A DNA stretch of 64,000 nt, from the NCBI RefSeq assembly GCF_008831085.1, contig NZ_WBJY01000001.1, positions 558,001 through 622,000 of the forward strand, in the 5' to 3' direction. Position numbers and translations under genes: made by a program. Source of the DNA: Pseudoclavibacter endophyticus (GTDB lineage: Bacteria; Actinomycetota; Actinomycetes; Actinomycetales; Microbacteriaceae). The notes beneath the pieces are model-generated. The model did not search any database and was not told the DNA's origin. It saw only the letters and a program-made list of their open reading frames with translations. Shown here piece by piece: positions 36,994-45,866 of the stretch (its first letter is position 1; every line of letters begins with the position of its first letter).

Positions 36994-38579
36994 GGTCGTG
37001 CTCCTCCGAGGTAGGCGGTCGGCCAGACGCCGTGGCGACCGGGCGCGAGGATGCCGTTGGGGTCGACGGCGTCCTTGATCGTGCGGGTGAAGCGGCGGTA
37101 GGCGTGGTCGCCGAACGAGTACTGGTCGGTCGCGAGGTCCATGAAGTCGACGTGGGCGCGGTACTCGCCGTAGCCCTCCGCACCGAGCTCTACGACGAGC
37201 CGTTTCACGGTCTCGAACGACGCCGCCCACTGCTCGCGGTCGGTGCGGTCGAACGACACGCTCGACACGACGAAGCAGGCCCGGTCATTGATGGGGAAGA
37301 TCGCGCACACGAAGTTCGACCCCGCCTGGGTCGTCACGAGCTCCTTGATGCGGTCGGCGACGTGCCGCACCTCCGCGCCGACGAGCGGCACGACCGGTGA
37401 GAAACCGATGTGGCCGAGGTTCTCGGGCACCACGTCCATGAGATCGAGTGACGGGATGCCCGCCTGCACCTGCTCGATGAAGGTCGTCATCTCGTTCCAG
37501 TTCTCGCTCGTGTAGACCTGCGTGAGGTCGACGCGCGAGCCCTCGATCTCGCTCCACGCGTCGCGGATGCGCTGCACGTAGTGGTCGACCACGACACGGT
37601 CGCCCCAGACGGCGGTGCGCACACCCCAGCGCCCGATGCCGGTGCGGTCGGCGAGCGCATCCAGGTCGTCCTCGCTCGCGGGACCCTCCATGCCCACGAA
37701 TGTGCCGAGCTCGTCGGGGAACTGGTGCGCCATCGTGATCGTGTTCTGCAGGTTTGGCACGCCGCGGATGACGCCCTCGAGTTTGAGTTCGCGCAGGATG
37801 TCGACCGCCTGCGCGAGCTGATCATCGCGCGGCACCGAGAGATAGAGGGGTGCGAAGGCCTCAGGTCGCCGCATGAGCCAGATGCCCATGCGCGTGACGA
37901 TTCCGTAGTTCGACTGCGTGAAGAAATGGTCGAGCGTGGGCCCGAGGCTCTTCTTGTGCAAGTGCCACGCCTTGTTGCCGGGCATGGCCCCCATGCCGGT
38001 GCGCAGCAGCGAGCCGTCGGCGAGCACGACCTCCATGCCGCACGGCGCCTGGTAGTCGGCGCCGAGGGGCAGGTAGGTCATCCCGTTGTCGAGCGAGTTG
38101 CCGATGACGCTGCCCCAGCCGAGGTCGGGGATCGACAGCATGAGATCGTCGTTGCCGGTCGCCTGCAGCTCGTCGTAGAGGTCGAACCATCGCACACCCG
38201 GCTCGACGACGGCGTAGGCGAGCTCCCGGTTGATCTCGAGCACCCGGTTCATGCGCCGCAGGCTCACGAGCACGCTGCCCCGCACGCGGGGACTGGGGCC
38301 GCCGTACCCGTTGTTGCGGCCCTGCGACGACGTCCAGAGCGGTACCCGGTGCTCATTGGCGAGCCGAACGATCGACTGCACCTCTTCCGTGTCGGCGGGG
38401 AACAGCACGAGCTGCGAATCGTACGTGCGGTCTTCCTGGTACCAGTACGGGTCACGGTACTGGTCGCGCTCATCGTCGGTCACGAGGGCGTTGTCGGCGC
38501 CGACGACCGCGATGAGCGCGTCTCGCACGTCGGGGGCGAGTGGTGGCGCGACGTACTCGCGCGTTTCGGTGTCGGTCAA
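36990..38579 (-). CDS. vanillyl-alcohol oxidase/4-cresol dehydrogenase family flavoenzyme, copy A
   Basis: 529 residues from TTG 38579; GAGGAGG lies four bases upstream and no better start exists. The PCMH-type FAD domain has SSQGRNNGYGGPSP (near 90), the substrate domain includes IPDLGWGSVIGNSLDNGM and FTQSNYGIVTRMGIWLM, and the end reads DPNGILAPGRHGVWP. In NLGHIGFSP, H390 aligns with the covalent FAD-linking His of vanillyl-alcohol oxidase and eugenol oxidase rather than the Tyr of 4-cresol dehydrogenase. The Tyr-Arg pair in YGEYRAH matches active-site residues. Oxidation of para-substituted phenols is expected; whether O2 or a cytochrome is the acceptor is open. Confidence 0.87.
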   Translation of the reverse strand: MTDTETREYVAPPLAPDVRDALIAVVGADNALVTDDERDQYRDPYWYQEDRTYDSQLVLFPADTEEVQSIVRLANEHRVPLWTSSQGRNNGYGGPSPRVRGSVLVSLRRMNRVLEINRELAYAVVEPGVRWFDLYDELQATGNDDLMLSIPDLGWGSVIGNSLDNGMTYLPLGADYQAPCGMEVVLADGSLLRTGMGAMPGNKAWHLHKKSLGPTLDHFFTQSNYGIVTRMGIWLMRRPEAFAPLYLSVPRDDQLAQAVDILRELKLEGVIRGVPNLQNTITMAHQFPDELGTFVGMEGPASEDDLDALADRTGIGRWGVRTAVWGDRVVVDHYVQRIRDAWSEIEGSRVDLTQVYTSENWNEMTTFIEQVQAGIPSLDLMDVVPENLGHIGFSPVVPLVGAEVRHVADRIKELVTTQAGSNFVCAIFPINDRACFVVSSVSFDRTDREQWAASFETVKRLVVELGAEGYGEYRAHVDFMDLATDQYSFGDHAYRRFTRTIKDAVDPNGILAPGRHGVWPTAYLGGARP

Positions 38580-38628
38580 CGTTCCTCCTCGGGGTCGTGC
38601 CGGTTCAGGGACGGATGCTGCGGCCGCG

Positions 38629-40203
38629 TCAGCCGTCGGTGCGCCGATTCGCGGGCCAGATGCCGTGGCGGCCGGGCGCGAAGATGCCCTCGGGGTCGAC
38701 GGCGTCCTTGATGCGCTCGACGAACCGTCGGTAGGCGTGGTCGCCGAACGAGTACTGCTCGGCCGCGAGGTCCATGAAATCGAGATGCGCGCGGTACTCG
38801 CCGTAGCCGAGCTCGGCGGCCCGCTCGACCATGGTCCTGACGGTTGCGAAGGCCTTGGCGCTGACCTCGGCGTCGGAGGTGTCGAAGGCGAGGCCGCTGA
38901 CCACCATGGCGCTGCGCTCGCTGATGACGCAGATGCCGGCGACGAAGTTGAGGCCCGAGCCCTCGACGACGGTCTCCTCGAGCAGGTCGACGAGTTCGCG
39001 CATCTTCGAGCCGACGAGCGGCACGACGGGCGAGAATCCGATGTGGCCCACGTTGTCCGGCAGCGACTCGAGCATGTCGAGGTTGGGGATTCCGGCCTGC
39101 ACCTTGTCGACGAAGTGGTCGATCTCGTGCCAATCATCGCTCGAGTAGGTGCGCGCGTGGTCGACGCGGGACCCCTCGATCGCGCCCCACGCATCCGTGA
39201 TCGCCTGCACGTGCGCCTCGACGACCGCGGGCTCGCCCCACACGGCCGTGCGCATGCCCCATCGGCCGACGCCGGTCTCGTCGGCGATCTCCTGGATCAC
39301 CTCGTCGGGCAGCGTCGCCTCGGCGCCCTGCATCTTGCCCATCGCCTCGGGGAAGTGGCTCGCCAGGGTCAGGGTGTTCTGCATCACGGGGACGCCCCGA
39401 ATGATGCCCGCGAGTCGAAGCTCGCGCAGGATGTCGATCGCCTGCGCGAGCTGCTCGTCGCGCGGCACGGTCAGGAAGAGCGGCGCGTAGGCCTTCGGCC
39501 GCCGCATGAGCCAGTAGCCCATGCGCGTGACGATGCCGAACGACGCCTGCACGAAGAGCGGGTCGAGCACGGGCCCGAGGCCGCGCTTGTAGACGTGCCA
39601 CGATGGCGAGTCCGGGATCGCCCCCATGCCGGTGCGCAGCAGTGTCCCGTCGGCGAGGACGACCTCCATGCCCGTCGGCGCCTGGTAGTCCATGCCGTAG
39701 GGCAAATAGGTGACGCCGGAGTCGAGGGTGTTGCCGATGATGCTGCCCCAGCCAAGGTCGGGCACCGAGATCATGAGGTCGCCGTTGCCCGTGCGCTCGA
39801 GCTCCGCGTGCAGATCGAGCCAGGAGACGCCGGGCTCGACGACCGCGTAAGCGAGCTCGTGATTGATCTCGAGCACTCGGTTCATGCGCCGCAGGCTCAC
39901 GAGGACGGTGCCGCGGACGCGAGGACTGGGGCCGCCGTAGCCGTTGTTGCGGCCCTGCGACGACGTCCACAGGGGCACGCCGTGCTCACCGGCGATACGG
40001 ACGATCGCCTGCACCTCCTCGGTCGAGGCCGGGTACAGCACCGCGGACGAATCGTAGGTGCGGTCGTCTCGGTGCCAGTACGGGTCGCGGTACTCGTCGC
40101 GCGCGGCCTCGTCGGTGTGCACGTGCTCGGCACCGATGGCGTCGCAGAACCGCTGCGCCACCTCGCCCGGCAATTCAAAGGGGCGGTCGTCGAATCGCGT
40201 CAT
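38629..40203 (-). CDS. vanillyl-alcohol oxidase/4-cresol dehydrogenase family flavoenzyme, copy B
   Basis: 524 residues from ATG 40203 with GGAGGA upstream. It is very similar to copy A along the whole length (for example SQGRNNGYGGPSPRVRG and SFGDHAYRRF are shared), so the two are a tandem duplication. H387 in NVGHIGFSP is the likely covalent FAD attachment. Differences cluster in the substrate region (DYQAPTGMEV here, DYQAPCGMEV in A; FVQASFGIVTRMGYWLM here), consistent with different substrate range. It lies 20 bases after the NmrA-like gene and 49 bases before copy A. Confidence 0.87.
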   Translation of the reverse strand: MTRFDDRPFELPGEVAQRFCDAIGAEHVHTDEAARDEYRDPYWHRDDRTYDSSAVLYPASTEEVQAIVRIAGEHGVPLWTSSQGRNNGYGGPSPRVRGTVLVSLRRMNRVLEINHELAYAVVEPGVSWLDLHAELERTGNGDLMISVPDLGWGSIIGNTLDSGVTYLPYGMDYQAPTGMEVVLADGTLLRTGMGAIPDSPSWHVYKRGLGPVLDPLFVQASFGIVTRMGYWLMRRPKAYAPLFLTVPRDEQLAQAIDILRELRLAGIIRGVPVMQNTLTLASHFPEAMGKMQGAEATLPDEVIQEIADETGVGRWGMRTAVWGEPAVVEAHVQAITDAWGAIEGSRVDHARTYSSDDWHEIDHFVDKVQAGIPNLDMLESLPDNVGHIGFSPVVPLVGSKMRELVDLLEETVVEGSGLNFVAGICVISERSAMVVSGLAFDTSDAEVSAKAFATVRTMVERAAELGYGEYRAHLDFMDLAAEQYSFGDHAYRRFVERIKDAVDPEGIFAPGRHGIWPANRRTDG

Positions 40204-40223
40204 CTCGAACCTGTCCTCCGCGC

Positions 40224-41168
40224 TCAGTTGGATGCTTGCGGCGTGGCCGGCCGCTGCCACGTGTGGGCGTAGCGCTCCATCACGACGCGCAGCGGCTCGG
40301 CCGGCCGGCCCGTGAGGCGCTCGACGACGTCGGTGCGCACGTCCATGCCGCCCTCGCGGATGGTTCGCCCGAACGAGACCATGTCGTCGCTGCACCATGG
40401 CACGGGAGCATCCGGGTCGTCGCTCGCCTGACGCGGCACGCCCATGGCGTCCCACATTGCGTACATCTCGTCGTCGCTGAGCGACGACTCGGCGATCTCG
40501 AGGCCTGTCGCCTCGGCGACGAGGCGGGAGAAGTCGCCGTAGGTGTGGAGTTCCGGTCCTGTGACGTCGTAGGCCGTGTTCGGATCGCCGGCTCCGAGGA
40601 GCAACTCGGCCGCGACGGCCGCGACGTCGTCGCGCGACACGACCGCGAGTCGGCCATCACCCGAGTTGTGCACGCAGGCGCCCGTCGCGACGCCGATGCC
40701 CATGACTTGCTCGGCCACGGCATCGGCGTACTGGCTGTTGCGCATGAAGTTGTAGCTGAGCCCGCTGGCTTGGATGCGCTGCTCGGTGAATTGGTGGTCC
40801 TCCGACACGAGCGCCGTCGAGTCGGGGTCGCCTGCCCCGAGATACGAGAGGTACACGATGTGCTGCACGCCGGCCGCGGCCGCGGCGGCGACCGCGTGCT
40901 CGTGTTGCGCGCGGCGGCGCTCACCCACGAGCATCGCCGACACCATGAGCATGCGCGTCGCGCCCGTGAAGGCGCGCTCGAGGCCGTCGCGGTCGCTGTA
41001 GTCGGCGTGCCTGGCGTTGGCGCCGCGGTCGCGCCACTCCTGCAGCGTGGCGTCGTCGCGGCTCGTGACGATGAGCCGAGCCGGGCCGATGCGCTCGGCG
41101 AGGAGCTCTGCCACGCGGTTGCCCACGTAGCCGCTGACGCCGGTGATGAGATAGGTCGCTTCGGTCAT
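40224..41168 (-). CDS. NmrA-like NAD(P)-binding reductase (QOR2-type atypical SDR)
   Basis: 314 residues. The cofactor loop is ITGVSGYVGNRV (8-19), followed by a Rossmann fold with MVSAML and IVYLSYLGAG strands. The SDR Tyr-x3-Lys pair is absent, as in NmrA/quinone-oxidoreductase-2 proteins; IRxxxY-like NFMRNSQYAD is present. The family either reduces quinones or aromatic ethers with NADPH or senses redox state. Placed between the binding protein and VAO genes, a reductive step on a quinone methide or quinone is plausible. Confidence 0.8.
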   Translation of the reverse strand: MTEATYLITGVSGYVGNRVAELLAERIGPARLIVTSRDDATLQEWRDRGANARHADYSDRDGLERAFTGATRMLMVSAMLVGERRRAQHEHAVAAAAAAGVQHIVYLSYLGAGDPDSTALVSEDHQFTEQRIQASGLSYNFMRNSQYADAVAEQVMGIGVATGACVHNSGDGRLAVVSRDDVAAVAAELLLGAGDPNTAYDVTGPELHTYGDFSRLVAEATGLEIAESSLSDDEMYAMWDAMGVPRQASDDPDAPVPWCSDDMVSFGRTIREGGMDVRTDVVERLTGRPAEPLRVVMERYAHTWQRPATPQASN

Positions 41169-41171
41169 TGG

Positions 41172-42368
41172 TCACACCCCCCAGAGTGCGGAGAAGTCGT
41201 CGCGGTAGGTGGGCACCGAGATGTAGCCGTCGAGGGCTTCCTCGGCGTTGTCACGCGTGAGGATCGTGCTGAGGTTCGGGTTGATCTCGGCCCAGTCGAG
41301 CTCGGGATAGGTCATGTCCTGGTCGAGCCGCAGGCCCTGGTCGAGCAGGAGCCACATGAACATCGTGAGGTCGACCGCGAAGCCGCCGGCCTGCGTGCCG
41401 TTCATGATCTGCTCGACGTTCGGCGGCGTCGATGACTGCCCGAGGCCGGGCACGCTGATGCCGGCGAGGTCCATCTTGGCGGGCAGCCCCACCTGCAGCT
41501 CGTCGACCGGCGTGATGAACGCGGCGGTCTCGGGGTGGGCCTGCAGGTCGCTCAGCACGGCATCCGGCCCGCCCGTCGCCATCTGCCCGACTGGGATGTC
41601 GACGACGCGCAGGTTGCAGGCGCCACCGCAGAAGCCCTCGAGCGCCTCTTCAGCCGCCGACAACTGCACCTGCGAGAACGCGAACTCGGGGATGTTGTAG
41701 AAGACGAACTCGGTGTCCTGGCCGCACGTCATCGCGATCGCGGCGGCCGCGAGCACGGCGCCGTTCTCGATCGAGGCGCCGTAGCCGCCGAAGTTGTCAC
41801 GGAGGCCGAACTCCTCGGCGTTCGTCGTGGCGGCCGAGATCACGATCGTGCCGGCGGCCTCGAGCGTCGCGATTTGGTCGGCGAAGAAGATCGGGTCGAT
41901 CGCCGGGGCGACGACGACATCGCTCGGTCGCTCGACGATCGAGTTGAAGGCCGAGTTGATGCCCTGGGCGTCGGTGCCGGCGTTGACGCGCTCGGCCGAG
42001 ACGCCGGCGGTCTCCGCCGCGTCGCTGAAGGCCTCCCACATGATCGCCGACACGGTCGTGCCGTTGTCGACGAATGCGAACGTCGTCGTCGGATCGACGG
42101 GCCCGGTCAGGGGATCGCTGATGAGGAGCCCGTCGGCGGGCTGCTGGTACCTGTTGATGAGCTCGAGGGCGCCTTCGAGGTCGATGCCGTCGACGGGCTC
42201 GTCGTTGCAGACGCCGAATCCCGACTCGAGCGCGGAGTCGTCGCCCGCGCCCTCGGTCGTGCCGGCGTCGGCCTCATCGAGCCCGGTCGAGCATCCGGTG
42301 AGCGCCAGCGATGCCGCTGCGGCGGCAGCGATGCCGGCGACGAGGCGCCGGCGGGGAAGTGTTGACAT
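41172..42368 (-). CDS. sugar-type ABC substrate-binding lipoprotein
   Basis: 398 residues from ATG 42368, with AAGGAG upstream. Signal peptide with lipobox LALTGC (C26), then an acidic linker and a periplasmic-binding-protein-4 type fold (type I, as RbsB). It contains three extra cysteines in the FCGGACNL segment that are unusual for the family. No permease or ATPase is adjacent; the compatible partners are the RbsA/RbsC-like genes at 32.3-35.0 kb on the opposite strand. Its place among phenol-oxidising enzymes suggests the transporter carries an aromatic substrate. Confidence 0.85.
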   Translation of the reverse strand: MSTLPRRRLVAGIAAAAAASLALTGCSTGLDEADAGTTEGAGDDSALESGFGVCNDEPVDGIDLEGALELINRYQQPADGLLISDPLTGPVDPTTTFAFVDNGTTVSAIMWEAFSDAAETAGVSAERVNAGTDAQGINSAFNSIVERPSDVVVAPAIDPIFFADQIATLEAAGTIVISAATTNAEEFGLRDNFGGYGASIENGAVLAAAAIAMTCGQDTEFVFYNIPEFAFSQVQLSAAEEALEGFCGGACNLRVVDIPVGQMATGGPDAVLSDLQAHPETAAFITPVDELQVGLPAKMDLAGISVPGLGQSSTPPNVEQIMNGTQAGGFAVDLTMFMWLLLDQGLRLDQDMTYPELDWAEINPNLSTILTRDNAEEALDGYISVPTYRDDFSALWGV

Positions 42369-42380
42369 CAGGGTCTCCTT

Positions 42381-42398
42381 ACGGACGTCGCTGTCCGT
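42381..42398. promoter_or_regulatory. inverted repeat upstream of binding protein gene
   Basis: ACGGAC-gtcgct-GTCCGT, 13 bases before the start codon in the only large gap (122 bp) of the 12-kb run. It may be an operator for an internal promoter or a leader hairpin; the GTCCG core also occurs in the IclR array at 18943. Confidence 0.4.
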
Positions 42399-42490
42399 CT
42401 TCGTTGGGTGGGGAGGGACGGTACGGCTGGGGAGCCGCGGGCCGGTCGTGTACCCGGTCGGGATGCTTCGGTCGGGATGCTGCAATTGGT

Positions 42491-43501
42491 TCATTCGGCG
42501 CCGGCGTTTGCCGTCGAGTCGATCCACGCGAGGATGGGTTCGATGGCGTCGTCCGAGTTGCGCTCGAGCATGGGGGCGTGGCCGTTGCCGTGCACGCCGT
42601 GGTCGCCGAGGTTCATGAGTCTTGCGTCGGCGCCGAGGCCCTGCAGATGCTCGACCACGACCCCCTCGAAGGCGGCGAAAGGCGAGGCCTCGCCGACGAC
42701 CACGACCACCGGCTTGCCCGCGTGCGATGGCAGGCGGTGATCGGCGATGGTCGCCTCGAGCGTCGCGGGATCGGCGACGGGCGGGTCATAGGCGAGGGGC
42801 GACGCGGTGAGGCCCCAGACCAGGTCGCCGCCCTCGAAGAGCTTCGAGAACTGCGGCCCCATGGGCTCGATCGCGACGACGGCGCGCACCAGGTCGGGGC
42901 GGGCGTCGAGGGCGAGCCAGCCGGCCGGCCCGCCTGCCGAGTGCGTGACGAGCACCGCGGGCCCGATTCGGTCCAGCAGCGCTGCGAGGCGCACCTGGTC
43001 GAGGCGGTGCGATTCAGCAAGGTCGTGCGGCAGGAAGCCCATGCCGGCCGCGAGCTGGTCGAAACCGGCGTCACCCGGTTCGGTGCCCCACACGGCCTGC
43101 GTGTGCCCTTCGATGCCGGGCGTGAACAGGCCCTTCGCGGCCTCGACCGTGAACGGCGCCCCCGGGGCGCCGACAACGTCCGGATGGTTCCACGAGCGCC
43201 CGTGCGCCGGACGGTCGACCGCGAAGACCGCGTAGCCCGCGTCGACGAACCGCTGCATCCAGCCGTCGCGGCCGTCGGGCGTTCCCCGCCAGTCGGTGAT
43301 CTGTCCGCCGCCGCCGTGCACCAGCACGAGCGGCAGCGGCCTCGTGACCACGACGGGCGCCTCCCACTCGACATAGAGCGGGGCCCGGTAGTTGCGGCCG
43401 TGCTCGGTTGTGACGAGGTCGTCATTGATCCAGAAGAAGCCGCTGCGCGTCGTGCGGGGTTCCCGCGCGCCGAGGGCATCGGGGAGTTGGTAGGCCGTCA
43501 T
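42491..43501 (-). CDS. alpha/beta hydrolase
   Basis: 336 residues. The oxyanion-hole motif is HGGGGQ (near 62), the nucleophile S188 sits in the elbow THSAGG (GxSxG variant with Thr-His), and a C-terminal His lies in GNGHAPML. The N-terminal 45 residues carry a beta extension rather than a signal peptide, so it is probably cytosolic. The family includes esterases that act on aromatic esters and related bacterial hydrolases of about 330 residues. The substrate is unknown. Confidence 0.83.
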   Translation of the reverse strand: MTAYQLPDALGAREPRTTRSGFFWINDDLVTTEHGRNYRAPLYVEWEAPVVVTRPLPLVLVHGGGGQITDWRGTPDGRDGWMQRFVDAGYAVFAVDRPAHGRSWNHPDVVGAPGAPFTVEAAKGLFTPGIEGHTQAVWGTEPGDAGFDQLAAGMGFLPHDLAESHRLDQVRLAALLDRIGPAVLVTHSAGGPAGWLALDARPDLVRAVVAIEPMGPQFSKLFEGGDLVWGLTASPLAYDPPVADPATLEATIADHRLPSHAGKPVVVVVGEASPFAAFEGVVVEHLQGLGADARLMNLGDHGVHGNGHAPMLERNSDDAIEPILAWIDSTANAGAE

Positions 43502-43556
43502 GGATGCTCCTTGGGGCGTTCCGTCGTCGTTGGCGGTGAGGTGGCCTGTGCGGCGG

Positions 43557-44375
43557 TCAGGCCGTCGGCACCTCGACCGGGGAGCGGTCGAAGGCAGCGC
43601 GGATCGCGCGCTGGTGTTCCTCGACGATGTACCACCAGTCGGGGTGCGTGACGGCGTACAGGTCGTTCGTGCGGATCGAGTGGGTGACCACCCTGCCCAC
43701 CTCGATCGGCGTCATCCAGCGCATGCCGGCGGCGATGTCGTCGGCAATGTCGACATCGTGCAGGCCGCCCTGCTCGCCGCCCTCGCGGTTGCGTTGGCTC
43801 GTTCCGATGTTGGTGCGCACGGTGCCGGGGATCACAACCGTCACACGCACCTTCGAATCGTCCTCGCGGAGCTCGAGGTCGAGCACCTCGCTGAGGCCGG
43901 TCACCCCGCTCTTCGCGGCCGTGTACGGCCCAACGCCCGACGTCGTGCCGAGCGACGCCATCGACGACGTGTTGACGATGTGACCCCCGTCGGCGTTGGC
44001 CTCGAGCACAGGCAGGAAGGTGTGCACGCCGTTGATGACGCCGAAGAGGTTCACCTCGATCATCCAGCGCCAGTCGTTGAGCGTCAGGTCGCGTATCCGC
44101 GAGATCGGGCCGACACCGGCGTTGTTCACGACGATATCGACGCGCCCGTGGCGGTCCAACGTCTCGTCGCGCAGCCGCTCGATGTCGGCGATCTCGCGCA
44201 CGTCGACCCGCACGCCAGTCGCGCCGATCTCGGCCGCGGTCGCGTCGAGCGCGGCTTGCTCGATGTCGGCGATGACGACGCTCGCGCCCTCGGCGATGAG
44301 TTGTTCGGCGATGCCACGGCCGATGCCGGATGCGCCGCCCGTGACGATCGCGATCTTGCCATTGATGTCGGTCAT
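43557..44375 (-). CDS. short-chain dehydrogenase/reductase
   Basis: 272 residues; its ATG overlaps the BBE oxidase stop (ATGA). Classical SDR: cofactor loop TGGASGIG (12-19), NNAG (near 90), catalytic Ser in NTSSMAS, and YTAAK. The C-terminal region has a helical extension PIEVGRVVTHSIR. Likely oxidation or reduction of an alcohol/ketone produced by the preceding oxidase. Confidence 0.9.
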   Translation of the reverse strand: MTDINGKIAIVTGGASGIGRGIAEQLIAEGASVVIADIEQAALDATAAEIGATGVRVDVREIADIERLRDETLDRHGRVDIVVNNAGVGPISRIRDLTLNDWRWMIEVNLFGVINGVHTFLPVLEANADGGHIVNTSSMASLGTTSGVGPYTAAKSGVTGLSEVLDLELREDDSKVRVTVVIPGTVRTNIGTSQRNREGGEQGGLHDVDIADDIAAGMRWMTPIEVGRVVTHSIRTNDLYAVTHPDWWYIVEEHQRAIRAAFDRSPVEVPTA

Positions 44376-45829
44376 GAGGCTCGCGCTCCATCGGCTGCGT
44401 CGGTGAGGGTGTTGAGCGGCTGGTCCGGTGGCGGGGTCTGCGCGAACGCGAACATGCCGCCAGGGTCAATTGCGGCGCGGACGCGGTCGAGACGCTCGTG
44501 CTGCTTCGCCGTCCACAGGCGCCGGAACGCCTCGCCGGTGGGGTGCCCCGACCAGTGGTAGTTGGTGTAGTGGTGGCGGTATTGGTCGATCGCCCCGACG
44601 ATGCGCGCGGCCAGGCCCGGCAGCACCTCGGCGAAGAGTTCGCGCACGGGGGCGCCGATGAGAAAGAGCGAGTAGCGGGCGTCGCGTCCGCCCATCGCCG
44701 ACTCGTCGTGCTTCGTCGCCACGGCACCGCCGAAGTGGCGCGTCTCTACGGCGATGAAGGGAGCATCCCTACCGTTGCCGACCACATCGAGCAGGGCCGT
44801 GACGTAGTCCTGGTCGATCTCATCGAGGAAGAGCCCGTGCTCCCACACGTCAAGTTGACCGGGCGGGTCCGAGTGAATGCCGCTCGTCTCAGTGCCGGGA
44901 AGGCGGCCGATCGTGTCGAGGAGCGGCGTGCCGATCGCGCGGAAGGTGGCGAGGTGAGCTTCGCCCTCTGCCTCGATCGAGTCGTCGGTCGCCCCGGGTG
45001 ATGCGTAGGCGTAGCGCAGATGGATGACCGTGCGGCCACGCAGCGCGGGCGGGGGGCCGTCGGCGTCGGGAAAACGGATGATGTTGACCGACGAATTGAC
45101 CGCATCGGGCACCGAGCGCGTCCAGTCGACCCAGGCGCGATAGACGGGCTCGATGAACTCGCCGTCCCAGTACAGGCTGCCCGCGTAGAGGACCGGCAGG
45201 TGGACGAGGCGCAACCGCATCTCGGTCACGACACCGAAACCGACTTTGCCGCCGCGGAGGGCCCAGAAGAGCTCCTCGTCTGTGGCGTGGTCGACCACGC
45301 GAACCTCTCCGGTCGCGTCGACGAGACGGAACGCCTCGACGTAGTCGACGGTGCAGCCGAGCGTTCGGCTGAGCGGGCCGAGGCCGCCGCCGAGGGCGAG
45401 CCCGACCGCGCTGACCGATGGGCTCGAGCCGCTCACGGCGACGAACCCGTGCGGCTCGAGGTAGGGCGTGATCGCCTGCCACTGCACGCCGGCACCCACG
45501 GTGACGCTGCGGGCATCCGGGTCGAGCTCGATCGATTGCATGCGCGTCGTCGTGATGAGCAGTCCGTCCCGCACCGGCGCGTAGTTGCCGTGCCCCGTTG
45601 CCTGCACCGTCACGGTGAGGCCGTGCTCGGCCGCGAAGCGCACGGCCGCCTGCACGTCGTGCTCGTCGGCCGCGCCGACGACGATTTCGGGGGCGTACGT
45701 GCCCGCGCTGTTGTACCCGGCGACCTCGGTCGCGTACTCGGCGTGGTCGCGCGCGCACACGACGCCGTGCACGGTTTCGGCGAGCGCCGCGATGGCTTCG
45801 GCGCTCGGGGGAGTCATGGTGGTCGTCAT
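44372..45829 (-). CDS. berberine-bridge-type FAD-linked oxidase
   Basis: 485 residues. PCMH-type FAD domain in the N-terminal half, with H80 in ATGHGNY as the expected 8-alpha histidyl FAD link. The region that carries the second, cysteinyl link in bicovalent members reads SGSSPSVSAVG here and has no Cys, so a single covalent link is likely. A BBE C-terminal motif (HYTNYHWSGHPTGEAF... IDPGGMF) is present. No Tat or Sec signal. Members oxidise alcohols, sugars or amines with O2; in this setting an aromatic or cyclic alcohol is plausible. Confidence 0.87.
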   Translation of the reverse strand: MTTTMTPPSAEAIAALAETVHGVVCARDHAEYATEVAGYNSAGTYAPEIVVGAADEHDVQAAVRFAAEHGLTVTVQATGHGNYAPVRDGLLITTTRMQSIELDPDARSVTVGAGVQWQAITPYLEPHGFVAVSGSSPSVSAVGLALGGGLGPLSRTLGCTVDYVEAFRLVDATGEVRVVDHATDEELFWALRGGKVGFGVVTEMRLRLVHLPVLYAGSLYWDGEFIEPVYRAWVDWTRSVPDAVNSSVNIIRFPDADGPPPALRGRTVIHLRYAYASPGATDDSIEAEGEAHLATFRAIGTPLLDTIGRLPGTETSGIHSDPPGQLDVWEHGLFLDEIDQDYVTALLDVVGNGRDAPFIAVETRHFGGAVATKHDESAMGGRDARYSLFLIGAPVRELFAEVLPGLAARIVGAIDQYRHHYTNYHWSGHPTGEAFRRLWTAKQHERLDRVRAAIDPGGMFAFAQTPPPDQPLNTLTDAADGARAS

Positions 45830-45866
45830 CGACGCGTTTCCTCTCGTGCCCGTCCGCGTGCCGCGG

